Assembly: GCA_038244585.1 (NCBI GenBank)
Contig: JBBRTI010000015.1
Coordinates: forward strand, 1-17,973
Direction: 5' to 3'
DNA length: 17,973 bases
From: UBA4664 sp038244585
GTDB lineage: Bacteria; Patescibacteriota; Saccharimonadia; UBA4664
Shown here: positions 13,338 through 17,973 of the stretch, in pieces
Numbering within the stretch: position 1 is the first letter of the stretch
Layout of the letters: each line of letters starts with the position of its first letter
Made by a program: the position numbers and the translations under genes
The notes under the pieces: generated by a model
The model's input: only the letters and a program-made list of their open reading frames with translations
Database searches by the model: none
What the model was told of the DNA's origin: nothing

Positions 13338-15434
13338 TCAGAGTGGAACGGGCAATACCAGCGCGCTGTGGGCCGGCTCGTACAGATTGCTGACATAGTT
13401 GCGCAGCATCCGGGCCGAGCTCACGTTCCACCCCAGGGTTTCGAGCGAGCCCCGGATGAGCGCCGTCCAGCGGGTAGGAATGCCCCGATCATCGCGGTCG
13501 TAGAATGCCTCGACAAGTTCTTTCTCGATGAGAGAGAACATGTTGTCGGCCGTCTCGTCCCAATTTCGGCCTTCCGGAATAACCCAGCCGTTGATACCCG
13601 GCTGAGCCATTTCGTCCCACCAACCGTCATTGACGCTCAGCTGAAGTCCACCGTGATAGACGGCCTTTTCGCCGCTGGTGCCGCTGGCTTCGCGGGGACG
13701 CTCCGGAGTGTTTAGCCAAACATCGGCATCCAGTACGGCACGTGCCACCCCCATGTTGTAATCAGGAAGATACACCATCCGACGGCGCACGTGGTGCTGC
13801 AATGCAAATTGCGTAACGCGCTCGATGAGGTCCTTTCCCGACTGGTCGCTAGGGTGGGCCTTGCCGGCAAAAACAAATTGCACGGGTCGGTCCGAATCCA
13901 GCAGCAGCCGCAAAAGACGATCGGGCTGCGACAGCAAGAGGCCAAGCCGCTTGTACGTTGCAGCTCGCCGGGCAAAGCCGATGGTCAGAACGGACGGATC
14001 GAGCATGTCCAAACACCAGTCGGTGTCGCCTGAGTCCACTGACAGCAACTCCGCCCGCTCGTGCTTGCGCACGAATGCGACCAGATTAGCCCGGGCGGCG
14101 GTGCGGATGTCCCAGATAGCCTCATCAGGGATATCCCGAGCCGACCGCCAGGCCTCTAAGTCCCCCATCCACCAGTCCGGCCCGATGTGAGTCTCAAACA
14201 AGGCTGCCATGGCCGGCGGGGTCCACGTTGGAGCGTGAACTCCGTTGGTCACATGAGTAATTGGCGTGTCCTCCGGAGAGGTCCCATAGAGACCGCTGAA
14301 CAGCTCGCGGCTGACAATGCCATGCAGAGCCGAGACGCCGTTGGCGTATTCCGCTAGGTGAAGCCCCAAATACGCCATATTGAACACGTCGTCGGGTGAT
14401 GAGCCAGGCTCGTGGCCGAGTGCCATCAGAATGTCCATCGATATTTCGCAGTCATCCGCGAAGCCGCTGAAGTATTTCTCCATCAGATCCCGCGAAAAAC
14501 GGTCAATCCCGGCTGAAACCGGCGTATGCGTTGTGAATACGGTGGCCTGCCTGACCTGGCTGACGGCATCTGCAAAAGCTATACCTTGGCCAGAAACAAG
14601 CTCGCGGACGCGTTCCAGCCCCAGAAAACCGGCATGGCCCTCGTTGGAGTGGAACACGCTAGCCTCTTCGCCCAGCATACGCAGCGCTTTCACGCCGCCA
14701 AAACCCAGGACCAGCTCCTGCAACAGGCGGTGTTCAGGGCCGCCGCCATAGAGACGGTCGGTGATGTCGCGCAAGCCGGAGTCGTTGGCGTCAAACGCAG
14801 TATCCAGCAGTATGAGCGTCACGCGACCGACCTGTGCCAGCCACACCTGGACTGTTACCTGCTGATCACCGATATCGACCAGAATGGTCTCATCACACAA
14901 TTCAAGCCCTAGCCGCGCCGGATCCTGAATGGGATAACGCTCCTCCTGACGGTTCCAGGCGAGGAGCTGCTTGAAGTAGCCCACGTGGTAAAACAGGCCG
15001 ACCGCCACTAATGGAACTCCCAGATCGGAAGCCGTCTTCAAATGGTCGCCGGCCAGAACCCCCAGGCCGCCAGAGTACTGCGGAAGCGCTTCGGAAATTC
15101 CGAATTCCGGGGAAAAATAGGCCACTTGCAAATCACTGCTACGGCCCTCCTGCTGGAACCAACGGGGCTCTGTCAGGTAAGCGTTCAACTCGCGCTCGGC
15201 CGTCTGTACGCGGTCTACGAAGATCGCGTCTTCAGCCAGCACGTCGAGGTACTGTGGCGATACCGATGCCAGCTGCCGCAGCGGGTTATGCGAGGCCTCG
15301 TCCCACGAAGCGGGATTGAGATCACGAAACAACTCCTGAGTCGGCAAATGCCAGCTCCAGCGCCAGTTTGTAGCCAGCTGGCGCAGCCCGGAGATGTTGG
15401 AAGGGACATAAAGGTGAAAGGGATTGGGGCGCAT
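13338..15434 (-). CDS. glgP: Alpha-glucan (glycogen/maltodextrin) phosphorylase
   Basis: A 698-residue GT35 enzyme that releases glucose-1-phosphate from alpha-1,4-glucans with pyridoxal phosphate. Key parts: AYFSPEFGISEALPQYSGGL (105-124), GDHLKTASDLGVPLVAVGL (129-147), FHSNEGHAGF (261-270), TTHTPVSAGIDRF (301-313), THVTNGVHAPTW (393-404), FARRAATYKR (487-496) and EASGTSGEKA (582-591), in which Lys590 should bind PLP. This is the shorter bacterial/archaeal alpha-glucan phosphorylase type with a truncated N-terminal region, not the ~800-residue classical form. In the PLP motif Glu589 stands where Met is common (SGMKA), and Glu578 is in TPERP where Arg is usual. The start at 15434 is firm: GGAGGT (15443-15448) lies 8 nt upstream. 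It is transcribed alone and complements the sugar operon at 4379-8180. Confidence 0.95.
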   Translation of the reverse strand: MRPNPFHLYVPSNISGLRQLATNWRWSWHLPTQELFRDLNPASWDEASHNPLRQLASVSPQYLDVLAEDAIFVDRVQTAERELNAYLTEPRWFQQEGRSSDLQVAYFSPEFGISEALPQYSGGLGVLAGDHLKTASDLGVPLVAVGLFYHVGYFKQLLAWNRQEERYPIQDPARLGLELCDETILVDIGDQQVTVQVWLAQVGRVTLILLDTAFDANDSGLRDITDRLYGGGPEHRLLQELVLGFGGVKALRMLGEEASVFHSNEGHAGFLGLERVRELVSGQGIAFADAVSQVRQATVFTTHTPVSAGIDRFSRDLMEKYFSGFADDCEISMDILMALGHEPGSSPDDVFNMAYLGLHLAEYANGVSALHGIVSRELFSGLYGTSPEDTPITHVTNGVHAPTWTPPAMAALFETHIGPDWWMGDLEAWRSARDIPDEAIWDIRTAARANLVAFVRKHERAELLSVDSGDTDWCLDMLDPSVLTIGFARRAATYKRLGLLLSQPDRLLRLLLDSDRPVQFVFAGKAHPSDQSGKDLIERVTQFALQHHVRRRMVYLPDYNMGVARAVLDADVWLNTPERPREASGTSGEKAVYHGGLQLSVNDGWWDEMAQPGINGWVIPEGRNWDETADNMFSLIEKELVEAFYDRDDRGIPTRWTALIRGSLETLGWNVSSARMLRNYVSNLYEPAHSALVLPVPL

Positions 15435-15566
15435 TTGAGTGCACCTCCGTTTCTCGGACTTGAGTTGTCAAATAACTCCATAGGGAGCTAAAGAATAATA
15501 CCATAACCATTGAATCATATCTGTTAGGGGCGCCGGCGCAGAATCAAAATCTTAGCAGACTTATTA

Positions 15567-15595
15567 TTGCGCCTGGCCGCGGAAACTGGTATAAA
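15567..15595 (+). promoter_or_regulatory. Promoter of the 15635 gene
   Basis: TTGCGC (15567-15572) and TATAAA (15590-15595) are 17 bp apart, with an extended -10 TGG before TATAAA. The leader would be about 33 nt and includes AAGGAAA. Confidence 0.6.
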
Positions 15596-15634
15596 TGGGT
15601 TGTCCTATCCAGCCCAAGGAAAGCCGATTCCATC

Positions 15635-15979
15635 ATGTTTGCTACCGACCCAAAGTACGGCCCTATTTTACGAAAAGTCGACGTTGAAGCGATTCTCAAG
15701 CAAGCAGGAGTCGACTCCCTACTCGAAACCGTCGTCGCAGACCTCGAAGCCAGCGGCCACGACTTCCACTTCGGTGCTGACGAGCCGGTAGTCGTCTTCC
15801 GCGCACAAGACCAGCTTCGTCCCAAGCTGCTCACCTCCTACCACAACCTTTGTGCCCAGGGTGGTTCGCCTGCCAAGCACCTCAACCTGATCTTCGACGC
15901 TCGGGACAAGGTTGCAGCATGGCAGGAGGATCACTTCACCAAGGTGCCCTCATCCGACAGTTTCAACCCCGACAACTAG
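15635..15979 (+). CDS. Small acidic protein of unknown function
   Basis: A 114-residue soluble protein starting MFATDPKYGPILRKVDVEAI. It is predicted to be mainly helical with a short strand segment (EPVVVFRA), without membrane helices, signal or a known motif. Two adjacent elements, FDARDKVAAWQEDHF and SYHNLCAQGG, look structured. I do not recognise a family. The ATG at 15635 lacks a well-spaced Shine-Dalgarno (AAGGA is about 14 nt away), so the start is less certain, but an extended -10 promoter supports transcription. It is followed by a terminator and then by the HMUDK-like gene, which has its own -10 box, so the two are probably separate units. Confidence 0.65.
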   Translation: MFATDPKYGPILRKVDVEAILKQAGVDSLLETVVADLEASGHDFHFGADEPVVVFRAQDQLRPKLLTSYHNLCAQGGSPAKHLNLIFDARDKVAAWQEDHFTKVPSSDSFNPDN

Positions 15980-16013
15980 CCGGCACGACGCCGTCCCCCT
16001 CCAACCCCGACAA
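15964..16013 (+). repeat. 12-bp direct repeat at the end of the 15635 gene
   Basis: CAACCCCGACAA occurs at 15964-15975 (last codons of the gene) and 16002-16013 (left arm of the terminator). The first copy could also pair with TGTCGGGG at 16030-16037, competing with the terminator stem. Confidence 0.6.
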
Positions 16014-16045
16014 GGTCAGCATATGGCCCTGTCGGGGCCTTTATA
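16005..16045 (+). terminator. Probable terminator of the 15635 gene
   Basis: Stem CCCCGACA (16005-16012) with TGTCGGGG (16030-16037), plus two inner G-C pairs after a mismatch, then CCTTTATATT. The tail is only moderately T-rich. Confidence 0.65.
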
Positions 16046-16086
16046 TTCTCTAAGTCCAACGAAGGTACACTGGAACACCATGTGAG

Positions 16087-16092
16087 TATACT
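16087..16092 (+). promoter_or_regulatory. -10 box TATACT placed for a leaderless HMUDK-like transcript
   Basis: TATACT (five of six) ends exactly 6 nt before the ATG at 16099; a weak -35, GGTACA, lies 17 bp upstream. Confidence 0.5.
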
Positions 16093-16098
16093 TAGAGC

Positions 16099-17073
16099 AT
16101 GAAACCACTGCCCCGCAGCCGTATTTATGATCTTTACTGGTACTTCGCCTCCGAGCGTCAAGCCATATTCATGCGACGAGCCGCCGGTGAGCCGGGCCCG
16201 TGGACCAATGACCCCATTTTGCAGACCTACAAGTTCTGTAACGTCTTCCGTGCCAGCGACAGGGTGTCGCAGTATTTGCTTCGAAACGTCGCTTATGCCG
16301 GGGACCAAGCTAGTCCCGCCGACGTATTGTTCCGCATCGTTGCCTTCCGCATGTTCAGCCGCAACGAAACCTGGGACGCCATCGTTACCTTCCTCGGCCG
16401 CCAGCCCATTATCAGCGACTTAGCCGACAACACGTTCGGCGATGCCATCGATTTTGCCCTGGAGCAGCAAGGCAAGCTCTATACGGGGGCATTTATTCTG
16501 TGCGCCACGTCAGCCTATGGCCATCAAAAGAAGCACCTGAACCATATCGCCTTGTTCCGTCATATGTTTATCCAGGACGGGCTCGCCGAAAAGCTCCTAA
16601 CTGCCGGCAGCTTAGCCGAAGTCTACGAGCTACTGCACACCTACCCTCTTATGGGCGATTTCATGTCCTACCAAATAGCCATCGATCTGAATTACTCGGC
16701 TTACATCAACTTCAGCGAGAACGACTTCACCAAAGCCGGCCCCGGCGCCCAGCGCGGTATCAGGAAAGCCTTTGAATCAACCAACGGCCTCAATGCCGAG
16801 GAGGTTATTTTATGGATGGTCGAGCACCAAAACGAGGAGTTTGCCCGCCTAGGGCTTAAATTCGACGGCCTATGGGGCCGCAAGCTTCAAGCCATCGACT
16901 GCCAGGGCCTATTCTGCGAGCTGGATAAATACTGCCGCGAGGCTGCTCCAGAGATTAAAAGTGCGCGACGTCGGATTAAGGCTAGATACGTGAAGTCGCC
17001 CAAGCCGATTGAAATCTATTTTCCACCTAAGTGGGGTGTAAATGAGATACTGAGCAAAATAACCACTCGGTGA
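16099..17073 (+). CDS. Helical-domain protein of the 5-hmdU DNA kinase / thymine-hypermodification family
   Basis: A 324-residue, largely helical protein. It shows the motif series I associate with the HMUDK_hel / alpha-glutamyl-putrescinyl-thymine pyrophosphorylase family: YWYFASERQAIFMRR (12-27), PWTNDPILQTYKFCNVFR (34-51), SDRVSQYL (53-60), FRIVAFRMFSRNETW (78-92), GDFMSYQIAIDLNYS (186-200), GPGAQRGIRKAF (214-225) and IDCQGLFCELDKYCR (266-280). In phages such proteins act on 5-hydroxymethyl-dU in DNA, as kinases when fused to a P-loop domain or in later steps of thymine hypermodification. This one has no P-loop, so kinase activity on its own is unlikely. No phage gene, dUMP hydroxymethylase or base-modifying partner is in the window. 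Family assignment is from motif memory; function in a bacterial chromosome is unknown. The stop is TGA. Confidence 0.75.
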   Translation: MKPLPRSRIYDLYWYFASERQAIFMRRAAGEPGPWTNDPILQTYKFCNVFRASDRVSQYLLRNVAYAGDQASPADVLFRIVAFRMFSRNETWDAIVTFLGRQPIISDLADNTFGDAIDFALEQQGKLYTGAFILCATSAYGHQKKHLNHIALFRHMFIQDGLAEKLLTAGSLAEVYELLHTYPLMGDFMSYQIAIDLNYSAYINFSENDFTKAGPGAQRGIRKAFESTNGLNAEEVILWMVEHQNEEFARLGLKFDGLWGRKLQAIDCQGLFCELDKYCREAAPEIKSARRRIKARYVKSPKPIEIYFPPKWGVNEILSKITTR

Positions 17074-17087
17074 AAATGATGGATTTA

Positions 17088-17104
17088 GTTGTATAAAATA
17101 CAAC
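17088..17104. repeat. Short perfect inverted repeat between convergent genes
   Basis: GTTGTAT-AAA-ATACAAC, a 7-bp stem with a 3-nt loop, 15 bp after the HMUDK-like stop. No T run follows on either strand, so terminator function is doubtful. Confidence 0.45.
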
Positions 17105-17138
17105 ATTACTTCAAAGGATACGTCAACCCTCAGAAACA

Positions 17139-17973
17139 CTATCTGTTCTTCAATAGGTTGTTAACTTCCTCTACAAGAACTGTATACGAAGAATCACCAT
17201 CAATCATTTGAGAGAAGCCAGCTAGCTGCGTGCGACCTAAATCCTCATCTCCAAAATGATAATTTAGCCACCCAGCACCAAATAACAAAGCTGGTTTTGA
17301 TGTCTTATCAAATTCAGCTAGCACTACGTCAATTGTCCGCACCATGTTCGTACGGCCTGTGACTTCTTTACGTTTAATGTTCTTATATTTTACCAATGCA
17401 CCCTTATAGTTACCATCAATCAGATCGAAGAACGCCATACTGATGCGAGGCAGAGGATTTGAAGGGTTTATCCTACTTGCCTCACGCGTATATTTTCTTG
17501 CAGCTACGGAATCACCACGTAACCATGCGAACACCGAAGCATCCTGATTAGAGGCAAAATCATTTGGCGTTAACCGGAGGCTTCTCTGGGTATAATCCCA
17601 CGCTTCATCAAGCTTAAATTGATCGTTATAATAATATGCTCTCAAGGAACGATAATTAATCCTAAGGTTTTCTGCCACTCGCGATCTAACAGACAGAAGA
17701 TTCGGAAAATTAGAATCTGGCTGTTTTGTGAGCAAAAGTGCGTGCAACCGTTCAAGAACGAGAACAGCAGCCACAACGTATTTTTCTTCTCGAATCGTTG
17801 CCAAGCAAAAACCAAGAGCGAACAGGCTCATTCCTAATACGTTGCCTGATACAATATCCATGGTTCCGAGTGTGTTGGTTTTCTGTATTTCCCAAATACT
17901 TCGTTGGTTTTCAGTAGCTAAAATCCTATATAGGTCATTTTTAATTTCATCCGGTAATGGTCCATGCTGATAC
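17139..17973 (-). CDS. TPR-like protein, 5' end beyond window
   Basis: The frame ends at 17139 and stays open on the minus strand to the right edge, giving the last 277 residues; the ATG at 17861 is internal, because the 37 codons upstream also read as ordinary protein (beginning YQHGPLPDEIKNDLY). The C-terminal two thirds has the alternating Ala/Gly/aromatic pattern of tetratricopeptide-like helical hairpins, for example DEAWDYTQRSLRLTPND, AARKYTREASRINPSNP and GNYKGALVKYKNIKRKE, which suggests a protein-protein scaffold. A weakly hydrophobic stretch (VLGMSLFALGFCLATI) may be a buried or membrane helix. Its DNA is much AT-richer than the rest of the window, consistent with recent transfer. 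I do not recognise a family. Confidence 0.75.
   Translation of the reverse strand, partial: YQHGPLPDEIKNDLYRILATENQRSIWEIQKTNTLGTMDIVSGNVLGMSLFALGFCLATIREEKYVVAAVLVLERLHALLLTKQPDSNFPNLLSVRSRVAENLRINYRSLRAYYYNDQFKLDEAWDYTQRSLRLTPNDFASNQDASVFAWLRGDSVAARKYTREASRINPSNPLPRISMAFFDLIDGNYKGALVKYKNIKRKEVTGRTNMVRTIDVVLAEFDKTSKPALLFGAGWLNYHFGDEDLGRTQLAGFSQMIDGDSSYTVLVEEVNNLLKNR

Noticed and set aside
13105..13398. 97-codon plus-strand frame
   Set aside because: It runs through the GlgP terminator stem and into antisense GlgP; no ribosome site or protein-like composition.
17088..17104. Inverted repeat as a transcription terminator
   Set aside because: No T run follows the stem on either strand; kept only as a repeat.
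16099..17140. TGA recoding (genetic code 25) as in some CPR lineages
   Set aside because: TGA ends both the GH13 and HMUDK-like genes at sensible positions, and no conserved protein needs TGA read as glycine.
17139..17861. 240-residue gene starting at ATG 17861
   Set aside because: The frame is open to the window edge and the upstream 37 codons read as ordinary protein, so 17861 is probably internal.
1..17973. CRISPR array, tRNA, rRNA or insertion sequence
   Set aside because: No regularly spaced repeats, no cloverleaf with a T-loop sequence, no rRNA-like stretch and no transposase were seen on either strand.

Overview
The window is about 18 kb of gene-dense bacterial chromosome. Most of it is moderately high in GC; the last ~0.9 kb is clearly AT-richer. 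Genes are compact and lie on both strands. Stop codons are TAA, TAG and TGA, and TGA is used as a true stop, so the code is standard. The envelope genes fit a cell with a Gram-positive-type wall: a LytR-CpsA-Psr (LCP) ligase, a CHAP amidase, a lipoprotein, a PMT-type protein O-mannosyltransferase and a type IV pilus ATPase. With the reduced sugar-catabolic set, this looks most like a Patescibacteria/CPR lineage such as Saccharibacteria. That placement is an inference: there is no rRNA or other marker here, and an actinobacterium is the main alternative.

Layout. 1-1328: a membrane-anchored HELLH metalloprotease-like gene, cut by the left edge, diverges from a CHAP-domain cell-wall hydrolase. 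1346-4354: PMT-family glycosyltransferase, then PilB/GspE-type ATPase. 4368-4394: a perfect hairpin terminator shared with the convergent sugar operon. 4379-8180 (minus): GH37 trehalase-family enzyme, GH13 alpha-glucosidase and ROK sugar kinase, probably one operon turning alpha-glucosides into glucose-6-phosphate. Its promoter at 8206-8234 has palindromes in the spacer and over the -10. Just upstream, a near-consensus promoter fires into an intrinsic terminator about 50 nt away, a candidate small RNA or attenuator. 8373-9635 (minus): LCP protein and a tiny zinc-ribbon protein. 9743-10540: secreted Ser/Thr/Pro-rich lipoprotein. 10618-11043 (minus): FKBP prolyl isomerase. 11157-11939: methyltransferase. 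11912-12367 (minus): unknown protein overlapping it. 12552-13001: small membrane protein. 13338-15434 (minus): alpha-glucan phosphorylase. 15635-15979: unknown small protein. 16099-17073: a stand-alone member of the helical family linked to thymine hypermodification (5-hmdU DNA kinase helical domain / alpha-glutamyl-putrescinyl-thymine pyrophosphorylase-like). 17139-17973 (minus): AT-rich TPR-like gene running off the right edge.

Two things stand out. First, six genes have a TANNNT -10 hexamer exactly 6 or 7 nt before the ATG, which predicts leaderless mRNAs; four others have clear Shine-Dalgarno sites, so two initiation modes seem to coexist. Second, a DNA-hypermodification-type protein sits in ordinary chromosomal context with no phage genes in view, next to a compositionally foreign gene. 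How the genes work together: alpha-glucan phosphorylase, GH13, GH37 and ROK kinase form a glucan/trehalose salvage route; LCP, CHAP, PMT, lipoprotein and PilB serve the cell surface.
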